Origin: Viscum album
Lineage: Eukaryota; Streptophyta; Magnoliopsida; Santalales; Viscaceae
Assembly (NCBI GenBank): GCA_963277665.1
Contig: OY728122.1
Location: 1,546,670,868-1,546,734,867 of the forward strand
DNA: 64,000 nucleotides
Direction of reading: 5' to 3'
This document shows, piece after piece, positions 10,853-23,449 of this stretch (positions are counted from its first letter, which is position 1; each line of letters starts with the position of its first letter). The notes beneath the pieces were generated by a model. That model saw only the letters and a list, made by a program, of their open reading frames with translations. It was not told the origin of the DNA and ran no database searches. The translations under genes and the position numbers were made by a program.

Positions 10853-12983
10853 ATTAATTAATAAATATCATATTTAAATAATAAATATAATTAGAACCAT
10901 CCATTAATACGATAATCTGAATTAAAAAACATTGTTTCATAGTGCTGGAAGTATACATGATCACAAGTGTTATATTTTTATTTTTGAAAATAAAAATAAA
11001 GTAAAAAAGAAAAAATGAACCCTAAAAAATGAATTGTAATCTATAAGTATCATATTAATCCATTAATTCCATCCTTATGAAAATACTTGTGTGGATGTAA
11101 TGAAAAATGAAAAGCGTAATTCATGGAGATAGAAATCCTCCAATAATTAATTATATTTTCCTATATTTGTTTTTATAAATTATTATGTAAAATCAAGGGA
11201 CCAAGGGATGAGATGATGCGTGATTCGGAGGCCTGGTATGTCTGGAACAATTCATTTAAAAATGTAATGTTTACAATAGCACGTTCAGTATGTTTTCCTA
11301 AAAAAATGGAATAATTTATAAATCGGTGCCTACATAAAAAAATGTGAGGTCACTATTGTGTTTATAACAATGAAATTACTAAAAGTAAATCTTAACATCT
11401 ATTGGCGCGGGTCGGTGCATGCCAACATTGAATCACTGTGTTTGGACATAACCATAAATAAAATAATTAAAATAATAATTTATTTTCAAATCCTAATAAC
11501 TCATGAAGGAATAATAGGATTGGAAATCCAATACCACTTTTGAGTTTATAATGCGGTGTATTCCTTAGGAGTTAATTAACATTAGTCCACATGGGTCTTC
11601 ATTAGACAACCCCCAAAATGATGTAATCAGAATTAAATAATTTAAAGATAAGTTTTTTTGTTGATGCAATAATGGTTTCCATTAAAAACATTCTTATGAA
11701 GAAATCCTAGGGATAACCGCATAACCCCATGAACCCTAGAGAATGACTATGGAGTTCTTGGAGGATTTTAACTTGGTGAATGATGACCACATCAGGTATT
11801 AACAAACCACGCGTGATGAAAAAAAAGTATCTCGCCAATGACTTTCACTCACCCCATTCTTCATCATCATTTGAACACAATGAGGTAGGTTGGTTTTTCA
11901 TCTATGATTTTCCACATTCTTGATTTCTATGATGAAGATGGACTAATCCATGAACAAATTAGCCCCCAAATCAATCATATGTTGTGAGAGGTATCTATTA
12001 CGGGTTATAGAGATTCAATTTAATATTTTTGTTAACCCAAATATATAGATTTTGATAATTTTCCCAATAATGTTAAACCATTTCTATCTGAATATCTTCC
12101 TCCATTACTATTATTATTCACCATTGTAACATTTTGGTTCATGGATCGATGTTGTCAGGCAATTTTACACACAGACAGACCCCCATAATCGAGGAAAACA
12201 AATAGCAGAGGCCACAACATGGTAGATCTTGTCACAAGGAACCATGATCTATGATTACACAATATTAATGGAATATGAGGAGCTCTGATGGTCCATGGTA
12301 GCAACCATAGGAATAGGCCCATAGAGGCGAGGAGGTAGCGACTAGAGTGGTGATGACTGGAGGTGGTGGCTGGAGCGACGACAACCACATGTGGGTGTGG
12401 TATTAGGTCATGAGGAGGAAACGATGAGACCACATAGGAGCACAAGGCTGATGGTAAGTTGTCGGCGGGCTGTCTTGTGGGAGTGGTATAGAGTAGCCCT
12501 GTGGGGCTGCATATGAGGCTGCAACAGTGGCCAGACCACAAGCCTGATAAGTCGTGCGGGGTGCATGGAGAGGTTTTTGGCTGCCTGCATGGGATGCAGC
12601 GACTCTGTGGCACTAGGTGGAGCACATGGTTAGTAAAGACTGCAATCATTGAGTGATGTCTTTCCACATATAGTGGGAATGACCAGGATGGTCGAGGATC
12701 TCTAGGAAGCCCTTTGGGTTGGACCCAATGAATTAGTTTTCTTGACCGATTTATACCGGACCGCACCCAGGTCAGAGCTATTTATGAAAATTGATGTAAT
12801 TTTCAATCACTATGCCAGTTTCATGATCCATTAGTGACGTAGTGACCCATGTGATGAGATGATACTTTTGAGATACCTTATGAGATTTATTTTTAAAGTT
12901 AATATAAAACCTAATGGCTTGAGTTGTTGGTTCTTCAGGAATAGAACTGATTTTAGTGGAATCATGTAGCTGGTTGTGACCTT

Positions 12984-13091
12984 GAGACAATGTGACATAA
13001 TGAAACTATGTATCATAGCGAGAATGTGTGTCTTACCAAGACTATGTGTCATAGAGATACTGTGTGTATTATAGAGACTTTGTGTATTATA
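12984..13091. repeat. 18-bp minisatellite, block 1, in 5' LTR of B
   Basis: Six consecutive units with strict 18-bp spacing and consensus near GAGACTATGTGTCTTATA. The same block of six units is present at 19500-19607 in the partner LTR, so the array existed before this element inserted. Six units multiplied by 18 gives a multiple of three, but neither strand codes for anything recognisable. Confidence 0.88.
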
Positions 13092-13182
13092 TTGTCTGAG
13101 TTGGTACTCCCTTGTCCTACTTGGGTGCGAGTCTTTACGTCCCTGAGTGTTACTCCCCTACCAATTTAGGTTAAGGGTCACT

Positions 13183-13270
13183 GATACTGAGTGTATTACC
13201 ATGAATGGGTGCCTTATCGAGACAATGTCGCTTATCGATAATGGGTGTCATACCGAAACTGATTCTTATC
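13183..13270. repeat. 18-bp minisatellite, block 2, in 5' LTR of B
   Basis: Five units of the same 18-bp family (for example GATAATGGGTGTCATACC at 13237-13254), the last one shortened to 16 bp. It is separated from block 1 by about 90 bp that also hold the TACTCCC(C/T)TA...TTGGGT segment. The partner block is at 19689-19778. Confidence 0.85.
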
Positions 13271-14127
13271 ATGTGGGAGAGGGTCCTCTATTGGATACGG
13301 ATCTCCCTCAATTATGGGAAATTGATACATGGAGCAAATGAATTCACTTGGTGTGAATGATACCTAGATAAGAGTTAGAGTTCCTTTAATGTATTGAGTT
13401 TCAGTCTACTCTATTTAGTAGAAACAAAAGTTATGTTGGTCATTCAGGGTCATTATTCCCTCTACTTTGGGGTAGCAGCGAGGTTTGAGTCCCTCCTCTC
13501 TCTCTCTTACTAGAGACGATGAACGTGGTGTATAGTTTGTAGTAGTGATACCTCAATGGTGTGTAGTGTTGAGGGACAAGCTTCATCGCATGGATTTAAT
13601 TGCTCACGTTGGGCTTAAGGTAGTTATGAATGGACCAATGGTCTAGGGAACTGGATATGGATGATGTAAAATATCCCCAATGGTGTGCATATCTTGGACA
13701 AGTGCCATCTAAGATGGCTGAGCTCGTGTAGTGTTTCCTCCTTGTTTTTTTTGTTATGATTCGAGCTTGTGAGGAGAATCTTATTAATGACTATGAGGTG
13801 GTAACCTTATGATGATTTGTGTTAGAGTTGACTATATCTATATGTTATTGATATTTGTTTTATATACATTTATCTATGTAGTTCTGACTGTATATTGTGT
13901 ATTTCTTTATGGTGTACTTTATTTATTTCTTGGCAGGGCACTTCGTTTATCTCTTAGTAGTATTATTTTGTGCTTTACGTGTGTCCTATGAAGTATTTCT
14001 TTACTCATCCTTGCACGGGCTTGGCCCGCATGTATTGTGTCCTGTGTAGACCATTGAAGCATTGATTGAGTCCAAGGTTGACCAGGACAAGGTGGTTCAT
14101 AGATAGCTCATGCATTCAAGGTGTGTT

Positions 14128-14268
14128 TGGAGGATGTGTTTCAGGGACCCATGTGATAATATTTACAAACTCTTAGTAGAAACAAATGTCCACATACCTA
14201 ACCTACAAGTAGGGTTTTTGGAGGATGTGTTTCAGGGACCCATGTGATAATATTTACAAACTCTTATA
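14128..14268. repeat. Exact 50-bp direct repeat, 91-bp offset
   Basis: Positions 14128-14177 and 14219-14268 are identical over 50 bases. Only a single, diverged version exists in the partner LTR (about 20512-20565). The duplication therefore arose after the two LTRs separated. Confidence 0.9.
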
Positions 14269-14538
14269 TTTTTTGGAATTGTATTCTATCCAAGTCTAAT
14301 TTATAGTTTTCTTCTGTCATACTCTATTATTGTTATTCTTAGTTGTATGCATACTTTTTTACATGGCCTTTTACATTTCAACCTTTTGGGCTAGTAGATG
14401 TGTGTGTATGTGTACATGTACTTAGGAAAATGTGTCTCATTTGTGGGATCTACCTACATGGTGCCAGTTTCCTATCCATGGCCTATTGGAGGTAGGATGT
14501 GGGTATTCACAGCTCAAGGACCTCTTGGACAAGTAACA

Positions 14539-16480
14539 TAGATATTTTGAAAAAAATATTAAGTGTTTTGATTTCATTTTTTAGGACATGGAATCCACTA
14601 TTGTAGTGGCTACTGACATATCCATACACCAGGACCCCAAATTATTCTTTTCAACTAGTCACATGAAAACACTAGTTGTAGGGAAAACAATGGTACCTAC
14701 ATTATTTGAAATTTGGATTAGTTACCATGTCATTCTTGAGTCTATTCACCTGGTATACTCTATTGACAATGGTTCATCAAGTCAATTTTTGAGATGCATC
14801 TACAGAGAAAGCCATCCAGGGTTCCACCACATGATTCCAAAAATGATATGTTGGGTGATGAGAAATGTTTAAAGGGATTTTTACTATAGAGATATCCTCT
14901 AAGTTGGGAACCAACTATACCCACACCTCTAGAGCAGCACATGGTACACATAGTACTAATGGATGAGGAGTGTAGATTGAGTGCGCAACATGAGTTTTGG
15001 TGATAGAGACCCCTTCAGTTTCTAAAGTGAGCCCAAAAAACATGTGACTATGTACATTCTTCACACAGTGATCCATGTTTTCCATCTAGTGGGGACACTA
15101 TCAGATCAGATGATGGTCCTGTCAATTAACCTTCAATCATGGCTTAGTTGGGTGATGTTGGGTTTTGGATACTTGATCATGTGATGATGCCACTTTTCAA
15201 TGGACATAGATTGTGAAACATTTAATAGAGGAGTTATTACCATTAATACAATGTTGTATGATAATTCATGTTCTTCTATAGCTCTTATAGGGCGACATGT
15301 CAGTATCTGAGCATTCAATGAGGCATACCGACCATTCCAGGTCCTCAAACGGCAACATACATGACCAATGTATCATGGATTAGACCTTTGAACTTGTTTG
15401 ACATAGGGATATATTAGATATCATTATACCTATATGAATTAATACTTATTATAGGGTTCTAGAGTTAACCATTTTGTTTGATAGTTCATTTGTTTGGAAG
15501 ATGCAACCATTGGTAGTCTGCAGTGGGAAATCAGAATAAAAGATCTCAGAAATAGAAAGCCGATGTCAGTCACAAAGACATGGGAACTTGAAACATTCTA
15601 AGTAGAGTTCCCAGGATAGTAGATATATATCTCAGGGATAATATAGAGATTCCATTCATCAAAGAAGGAGAAAATCCATTTAATGTGATGGTAGGAGAAT
15701 ATTGATAGATGTTTCCAATCCAATCATACCGATGATATGGAAATGATGGATGGACCACCGAGGTAGAGATAATGAAAGGAATAGAGAGATCTGTAGGGAA
15801 GAGGATGTGGCCGAGGAGCATGGATATCAGCATTTGTTTGTATACATTTCAATATATTTCAACCACCACCCCAGGTAATCCACACATGGCTCAGGGAGAT
15901 AAAGGATAAGGAAGTGGATAGTTGGATGCTGCTGAGGTGTATGACCGAAGGGCTCCACGAATTATTTAAGGTTTTCTCTATATCTTTTCCATCATAGAAA
16001 AAATTTAGATATACATATGTTCCATTCATTATTTTCATCCAACAACCCATGTTTGAGACTCAAAGATTCTACTTGAACCGTTGAATCAACCATTACTCAT
16101 AAAGACTCCCATAGGAGGGGATTCGTTGATCACACACTAATTCTCAGACTATTACTTTTCACTTAGAGGAGGGTGTTTTAGTTGAGATCTCTTATTAGCA
16201 TAATCGACGCCTTATGAAAATATTATTGGTATGGAATAGTTACCCACTATTCATGCATAGATTTACGATTTCAATCTACTTGTTTGGTGTGTCCATAGTG
16301 GTGTAATGCAGTTTTACGTTTTAGTGAGAATGGAACACAAGAAGCACAGAATGGACCCACACCTAGAAGGATTAATCTAATTACATTTCAATTTCCTATC
16401 CTAACCCTCGATGTAGTAGCCGTTATGAGTCATCAGTTTCCTACAATTGTGGTGTAATTACAGTGTATCTAGCAATGGTT
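14539..16480 (+). other. Element B: internal region, mostly unreadable
   Basis: This is the part of element B where primer-binding site, gag, protease, RT and most of RNase H should be. At 1.9 kb it is too short for all of them, so large deletions are likely. A 94-aa ORF (14588-14872, plus) is open near the LTR but shows no gag motif I can name. A possible protease trace is the LYDN(S)CSS-like reading near 15255-15290, where the family has LFDSGASHS; this is weak. No zinc knuckle and no RT catalytic box were found. The sequence just after the LTR (TAGATATTTTGA) is at best a very poor primer-binding site. Confidence 0.5.
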
Positions 16481-17500
16481 GGGCATGAAATGTTGGCTAA
16501 TGATCCTCTAAGATTATGAAATTGAGATTTTTTTGTACTCCTATGAATGTGAACTAGTTGAATCATGCTATCATTTAGAGATATGTTTTGCAGTTGATGA
16601 AAATGGTATTAAAGTTTTTGTCCTAATTTTAGTTGTCCTTCATGGATGGAGATGGAATAGCTTACCTCCATTCAATGGATGTCACTCCAGCACTCTTACA
16701 TTGATTCAGTGAGGGACAACTCAGATATACCAACTATGAGAAATTACATGCTCAGATGTCCATATGGAATGATCTATATGCATATTCTAAAGGATTGGAG
16801 GATTCCCCTCTTTTCAATGGAATTAAAATGTTACAAGTGGAATTATGGGAGGATGTTTCAAGGGAGTACCATACAGCTCATTTGGTGGTACATCAAGGTG
16901 TGAAGATGATGTAACATGGCTTACAACATCATTTCTAGTGGTCGAGAATGAAGAAGCGACTTACAGAGTGTCTCTCATTACCTCACATGTCAGCAAGTGA
17001 AGGTCGATCACCATGTTCTAGCAGGTTTGTCTCAACCCCTTGAGGTTTCATAATGAGAGTGAGAAGGTATATTGAAATAATTCATGATTGGATAAACACA
17101 TACATCATGGGTACATGATACCGTCTAGGAGATCATTGACCAGCTCCCCATGTCATCCTACCACCTAGCTATTCGAGAGAATATTACATATTTGAAAATT
17201 GGATGTATCTACATGTAAGATATAGTTCGACTCTATGGACTATCATTAATGAAAATCTCATACCATGATTCCTGTATTACATTCTTGTAGTGGAAGGGGT
17301 CGTATGAGGTTTTTGGGACTCATTTACCCTTGTGAACAATGTTTCACCCACATACAGAAGGAAAGAATGAGTGGACCATTCTAGTTCTAGAGGTCATGAT
17401 ACATGATTTCATGTTAACATTTTTGATGGATTTGGGAGGATTTTTTGTGGGGGATGGATTCCTTGAGTGTACGTTTAATGGTGACACATGAATCTCTAGG
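16480..17500 (+). pseudogene. Element B: RNase H end and integrase remnant
   Basis: This aligns by eye with element A positions 780-1760. It has the RNase H tail (DYEIEI near 16515), the linker with GDGIAYL-like reading (about 16650), the HHCC finger region (VVHQGVKMM near 16892, then SHYLTCQQVKVDHHVLAGL near 16975-17030) and core pieces: IVRLYGLSL-like near 17220, the HPHTEGKNEWTI reading near 17347-17382 where the family has HPQTDGQSERTI, and LEVMIHDFMLTFLMDLGG near 17385-17440. It has many stops and frameshifts and is far more decayed than element A. The chromodomain-like tail expected before the 3' LTR is missing, so a deletion joins the integrase nearly to the LTR. Confidence 0.8.
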
Positions 17501-19499
17501 GGAGTACATGAGAGTAGGAGGCCCAAATACATGCTCACTAACCTCATCAGTTAGGGTAGCCCTTGGTTTGTTTTTCTAGGTAATAAATCCTTTTGTTGGG
17601 TAGAATTTAATGACTCAAATTTTCATCAATTTAATTTTAGAAAATAATTGGGAATATTCTAATTTCAAAAGACAAGATGGTGTGCCATTCTAAGGCCCGG
17701 TGTGCCAGTTACTATTAATTGAATATTTTTATGTTGTTAATCGCATGAACACATGGTTTTCCTAAAAAACTGAAAAAACACTAAAATAGATGCCCGAATC
17801 AAAAATAAAAGGGAACTGTTGTGTTCAGAGTAGGGACTTTAGCTAAGGAGAGGCCTAACATCAGCCGACACAGATCGGTTGTGAATAATGTTTTTGGACA
17901 TAACAGTAAATAAAATAATCAAATTAAAATTATTTTATTTTCAAAACCTAATAACTCTTGAATGGATGCTAGAATTAGAATTCAGCGACCACTAATGAGT
18001 TCATAATTTGTCTTTTTATAGAGGTTCTACTTATCTTTAGTCATCATTGTTATTTAGTGGAATAAACTGGAAATGACTTAATCATATTGGAATAATTTAA
18101 TAAAAAATTATGTCATTAAAGAATCAACGATTTAATTAAAAAACATCCTTGTACATAATTACTATTGTTAGACACATAACCCTGGGAACACTAGAGAATC
18201 GATAGGGAGATATTAGAGTATTTTCACTTATTGAACGATGGCTGGATTTTGGATTGAGGATCAGTGCACGATGAAATCGAAGGGTCCCACTAATGATCAT
18301 GGTGAAAATTCATTCTTTGTCTTCATTTGAACCCAATGAGTTAGGGGATTATTTCTCTATGATTTTCCCCATTAATGATTTTTAAAATGAATTTGCACTA
18401 ATCCACACACATTCTATCATGCAGATCGATTAAATGTTATAGTTGGAATCTTTTGGGTGTTCGTGGGATTTGATTTAATATGTTTACTATCCCAAACCCC
18501 TATATCGTTATTATTGGCCAAGTGCTCTTGGCCAATGATGTTTAAACATTTCCTTGTGAATATATCACTTCTTTCACCACATTCATTACTGTTGGAACCT
18601 TAAGGTTACCATCTCGATGATTTTTGGTGGTTTAAAGAATGATCAAACTCCATCCATTGAGGCGAACTGATATTAGAGGCCACAATAGGGTATATTAGGT
18701 CACGAGAACCCTGATCTATGATCTCACAATATGTTCAGCACTAGAGGATCCCCGATGGTCCACAAATGGGACCACATACAAGGTTCTAGTGGGGAATGGT
18801 GGCACTACCTAGGAGGGCAGGTGGAAGCAGCTAGAGCAATAGGGGATGGAGCCAGTGAATGGAGTGGTAGTGGCTGCATGTAGGTGTTGAAGAAGGTTGT
18901 AGGGCAGTTTCCATGAATGGTGGGACTATGATGGGTCGTGAGGGAAATGGAGGGCCGATGTAATAGCTCATATCATCAGTATGGTCATTGGATTGTGTGT
19001 CATGTGGGGTGCACACAAAGGCAACATGCCAAACCGGTGGGACACAGTCACACCTGGAAGAGCATGCTGTCAGGGAAGATCACTGGTAATGAGTGAAGGA
19101 GTCCAATATACAGTGGGTCAGACAATGAGAGATGGGCTACTCCAGGTGGCCCAATGGGATGGAATGGATTTGGACAGAATATACTAGGTCTATTTATGTC
19201 CTTCTAACCTAGTCATATCAGCCAATGGGTTAGGCCAATTCTGGTAGGTTAGATTGGATCAATCTCAGACCCAGGTCAGATGTTTTTTTATGAAAGCAAC
19301 CATAAAATTTAAATTGTGTTTCTATTTGATGAGACTAATGTGGAATTGGGACACATGGGATGAGAGATTCCTTTTGAGATACTCTATGTGAGTTATTTTA
19401 TATGTTCACATATGACCTAATGGAATGAGTAGATTGTTATCATAGAATGAGAATGCTACGTGTGGAATCATGTTGCAGATTGTGACATTGAGACTACAT

Positions 19500-19607
19500 G
19501 ACATATATAGATGGCGTTTCTTACTAATTCTGTGTTTCTTATTGACACTATGTGTCTTATAGAGAATGTGTGTCTTATTGAGACTATGTGTCTAATCATG
19601 AATGAGT
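19500..19607. repeat. 18-bp minisatellite, block 1, in 3' LTR of B
   Basis: Six units of 18 bp, for example GACACTATGTGTCTTATA and GAGAATGTGTGTCTTATT. It is the counterpart of 12984-13091, with the same number of units. Confidence 0.88.
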
Positions 19608-19688
19608 CTATACACCTCAATCCTATAGTGGTTTGGGTCCACTAGTAACTGAGTGGAACTCCCCAACTGAGTCAGGGTGTGTGTCCTC

Positions 19689-19778
19689 AAGATTGAGTGT
19701 CTCATCGATATTGGGTGTCCTCTAAAGACCGACTGTCTTATCAAGAATGGGTGTATTTCCGAGAATCTATGTCTTATC
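19689..19778. repeat. 18-bp minisatellite, block 2, in 3' LTR of B
   Basis: Five units of 18 bp, for example AAGAATGGGTGTATTTCC and GAGAATCTATGTCTTATC. It is the counterpart of 13183-13270. Confidence 0.85.
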
Positions 19779-20606
19779 ATGTAATATTAGGTCATCCATT
19801 GGAGATGGAGCTTCCTCGACATTTGGAAATAGTTACAAGGAGAAGCCCTACTCACATGGTGTGAACAATACATTGATTGTAGTTAGAGTTCCATCAACTA
19901 CGTGATGTGGTGATGAATGGATCACTTCACTTGGTTTTATTATCTTGCGATGGGAGCAAGGGGGTGATTAATAGACCCTTGGTGCGAGGTACTAGAGATA
20001 GACCTATAAAAATCAACTTGATAGAGTTTATCTCTTATATGGGTTCCATCTGGGATGGTTGAGCTCATCGAGTGTGTCCTCCTAGTTTTTATGTTACGAT
20101 TTGGGCCTATAATGAGAATCCTACTACTAGCTAGAGGTTGGATCCTTATGATACATAGTGTCTGAGATTAATATATCTAATAGTTATTGATATATGTTCA
20201 AAAGGAAAATATTTTTGTGTAGTTGACCATACCTCATGTATATCAATTTTGAGAAATTTGTTTATTTATTTTGGGTGTACTTCTTATATTTTAATGTAGT
20301 ATTCCTTTGTGATTTCAGGATGTCCAATTGAATATTGATTTACTCTCCCTTACATGGGATTTTTCCTCACATGTTGTGTTTTATTTAGACATTAAGTACA
20401 TTGAAAATGTCTTAGGTGGACTAGGAATAGGTGGTTCTTAGAGAGATTACATAGTCGAGGTGTGTTCATACAACTTAGGACAATTATCCCTGTACCTCCC
20501 CTCAAGGAGGGTTTTCTGTAGATGAGTTTCAGGATCAAGTGTGTTCACTTTTACAGACTCCTAATTTTGGTGGGATTGTATTGTAGCCAAGTTTACTTTC
20601 CATGAA

Positions 20607-22700
20607 AGTGCGGTAATGAAATACCCAACAAAAAAATTCCTAATTAACATCATTGGTAATTCTATTAATGTTTAGTAATATAAATGTTTCACCATAATGC
20701 CATAAAAATATTATTAGAAATAGATGTCAAAACATATCAACCTATTGGGAGAAAATATTCATGTAAACCCCAAGGAAAAAAAATAACATAGAAGAAATAT
20801 TATTACATAATAGTCCTAATTCATATCAGTTTCCATCATCCATACCCACCCTATGAAAGATACTACTTAAATAAAAAACATGACTTTCCCTAAACCATCA
20901 AATGAAATAAATAATGGTTTTTTCTCAGTGTACCCAAGATCCATGGTATCCTGATTCGGGTGTGATTTTCACTAAGTATACCACCCCAATTATAAACATA
21001 ATATAAATAGTATAATAAAATAGTACATGTGGAAGGGTATATATATAAAACTAAAAACTAAATGTGAATAAATTAAGTAAAACATCCTAGATGATCAGGC
21101 TCTCTAGTGACACATGGGGTCTATTGTACATTGTTCAACTAGTTCATAGAAGTCTTTGAGAACATTACTTTTACTATTTCAACCATTGTAACTAAACATA
21201 ATGTCAATGCTTATTCCGGTTCTCAATACAATCATAAAGAATCATACAGAATCCGAGAGAACATACTAGTGGTCTTATAGAATCTGATATCTCATCCTAT
21301 AATTATCAACTATTAGTCACCACATAAGATCAGGGAACTCATCCTAAAATTCACATAGATTCAAAGTGCTTATCCTAGGATTCCCAATCATCATGTTTCA
21401 CAAATAATCTTGTAAACCATCCCTTAATTCCCATGTATCAATATCACTTGGAATCCAATGGATCATCTTTACATTCCTAATTATAATATATGATATAAAA
21501 TATAAGCATATATTCTTGAAATTCATTAATATAAATCATCAAAACCTCAAAATATCCTTATAATTGTATAAAAAAGTTATCAATTAAAATTTTAATGCAT
21601 CAATTTAAATCACATATCACTATTCAATTGTTCATAATAAATAAAAACACCCTGACCCATTTTCATCATATCACATTTTAATACACATTACCAATTACAA
21701 AACATGATTTTGCTCATTACAACACTACCACTTCACATGAATTAGGATTCTTATATATCAACTTTTTTGATATTTAAAATATAGGGTGAGAAATTAACAT
21801 GTCCAAATGTAATCCATATCAAGAGGTTCATTTTATTTTTATACATAATTCATTGAAAGAATCTATAATTAAATATATCAACAAAGTCCTCTTATAATTT
21901 TATCAATTTGAAATTTTTTTTATTAAGGTAAATAAAAAATATAACCATACCAATCTAATAAATTAAATAAGAAATGTTTTTTAGGTTTTATAATTCCATC
22001 CAATGTTTAACAATGTATGTGAAATTCCATTTAACAGTCATTGATTTAAAACGAAAATCTCTTAAATAATTAAAAAAAATATTTACTCGCCAAAGGTCAC
22101 TAAGAAAAGACACTCTACTAACCACTATATAATATGCCTCTAAATATGTAACATTTATGTAAAATATGTTAAATTAATTTTATAGCCATGTTATTCCCCG
22201 CAAGAACCCATTTTTAAAGTGTATATAATGTAAAATAGATTATATAGCTAACAAAAATCTATAATGAAAACAAAAAATTTAAATAAAATAAATGAATGAT
22301 AGGGTTGGTTTGACCATGAAACACATTCAATATAAAATAATGTGAAAATATGGGAAATTAATTAAGACCACCTATATCATTATTACTAAATTCATATCAT
22401 TTAATATTGGCCACCAGATTAGTACAAAAAGTGAAATATATTTAATCCATACAAAAATATGGGAAAAAATCAAAAATTAGAATAACAAGGGGAGAGACAA
22501 CTAGTCCCTAAAATAAATAAATGGTAAAATGAGGACCCATAGAATTAAATTTTTAACTTCATCATATCCATTGATAGAAGAAACAAATAATGATTAAGGT
22601 ATAGTTTTTATAGGGTTTATTAATTTTTTCTCAAATGATTCTAGTTTTTTTGAAATTTTCCCAATGGTGTCAGGGTCTCTACTACATTTGGGTTATTTTT
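20607..22700 (-). repeat. Possible solo or broken LTR, minus orientation
   Basis: AT-rich DNA abutting the break of the element B 3' LTR. The start (TGAAAGTGCGGTAATGAAAT) and a far-end block (GAAATTTTCCCAATGGTGTC near 22653) resemble, from general knowledge, the two ends of plant Ty3 LTRs read in reverse. Between them are loose repeats of CATCCTA(A/T)AATT-type words at 21290-21440. No partner LTR or pol sequence was found in the window, so this is a tentative call. The two overlapping ORFs at 22635-22892 carry no motif. Confidence 0.35.
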
Positions 22701-23039
22701 CTTGGGCCAATGGTAGAAGGGGTCATGCCACAATTTTTAAGAATTTATGGAAAAGGATACAATCCCCCTTCCACCTTTTCCCAAATGAAAAAAAATCATA
22801 TTTTAAATATAAAAATTTTTATATTACATTTTTTATATTTATTTTATTTTCACATGTTTATATATATAAAAGTGAAACAAAAAAATGAGTAGAATTTATC
22901 TTCTATTTGATATCCATAATTGTTTACATAAAATTAGTATGTAATTCTGATAGAAACTGTCACCGAGGGACCCCTATTATAAGAGCGGTTTCATCGAAAA
23001 CCATTCTAGATTACCGTTGTGTGATTCAGTTTCTCTGTT
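22700..23039. other. Unassigned AT-rich sequence
   Basis: No gene or repeat end is recognised. It contains the GC-richer word ACCGAGGGACCCCTATTAT (from 22962), which has a loose parallel near 35821. Confidence 0.4.
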
Positions 23040-23445
23040 TCTAGCAGAGAATTAATAATATATGATTTTTAATCATTTTTAGTCATGTAATAATAAATAA
23101 TAATTACTAATAAATACTTTTCAGCTATTACTTATTATGATTAAATATTAATAAATAAAAAATTTAAACTTTTACTATTTTAAATAAAATTAATTAATAA
23201 AATTAATTACTAAAAATGTGAAATAGTTAATCCATATTAAATAATTTGTAAGTAGGAATTATTTAATTACTTTTTAATAATTGTAATTAATAATTATCAA
23301 ATTAATTATTAAATATTATCATTCATTATTATAAATTTTTTAATAAAAATATAAAATTATTATTTAGTTACTATATATTAATAATAATTATAAAATTATA
23401 AAATAAGTAATTGTTAAAAATTATTATTATATTAGCATTGATATA
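23040..23445. repeat. AT-only low-complexity block, left part
   Basis: About 400 bp made almost wholly of TAAT, AATAAT and ATTAATT words. It has the same texture as the block at 34463-35765. I interpret the two as one block split by the Helitron between them. Confidence 0.7.
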
Positions 23446-23449
23446 TATC

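Larger units (their letters stand above)
5746..11095. other. AT-rich spacer with no recognisable gene
   Basis: About 5.3 kb between the elements A and B. It is AT-rich with long A and T runs, and its few short ORFs (9615-9812, 7788-7994) lack family motifs. It includes a less AT-rich island at about 7830-8230 and an (AT)n run at 10832-10852. I see no LTR ends or pol motifs. It may be very old transposon debris. Confidence 0.6.
11096..14538 (+). repeat. Element B: 5' LTR (about 3.44 kb)
   Basis: This LTR was identified by its collinear match with 17600-20606. Shared landmarks include TTTGGACATAACC and CCTAATAACTC (11444 and 11492 against 17893 and 17948), the 18-bp arrays, and the GGTCAGA relic near 12770. 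The end GGACAAGTAACA (14527-14538) parallels the LTR A end. The start TGTAATG at 11096 is a best guess by analogy with LTR A. A 203-aa ORF on the minus strand (12155-12766) lies inside. It is the longest open frame of the window but is not preserved in the partner LTR, so I do not call it a gene. A 50-bp exact duplication near the end is found only in this copy. Confidence 0.8.
17600..20606 (+). repeat. Element B: 3' LTR, truncated (about 3.0 kb)
   Basis: This LTR is collinear with 11096-14310 of the 5' LTR, including both 18-bp arrays and the GGGATTGTATTGTAGCC / GGAATTGTATTCTATCC block (about 20571 and 14275). The match stops near 20606, so the last 230 bp or so of the LTR are absent. With that end missing, no target-site duplication can be scored for element B. 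The start near 17600 is approximate. ORFs inside (for example 18981-19187) are chance. Confidence 0.78.

Noticed and set aside
12155..12766. A 203-aa ORF on the minus strand, the longest in the window
   Set aside because: It lies wholly inside the 5' LTR of element B. The equivalent part of the 3' LTR is not open, composition is that of LTR DNA, and no domain motif is present.
12984..13270. Regular short repeats that could suggest a CRISPR array
   Set aside because: The 18-bp units are directly tandem without unique spacers, the host is a plant, and the blocks lie inside an LTR.
22635..22892. Two overlapping ORFs of 85 and 74 aa
   Set aside because: They end in T-rich sequence and have no conserved motif. 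Their start is part of an LTR-like block.
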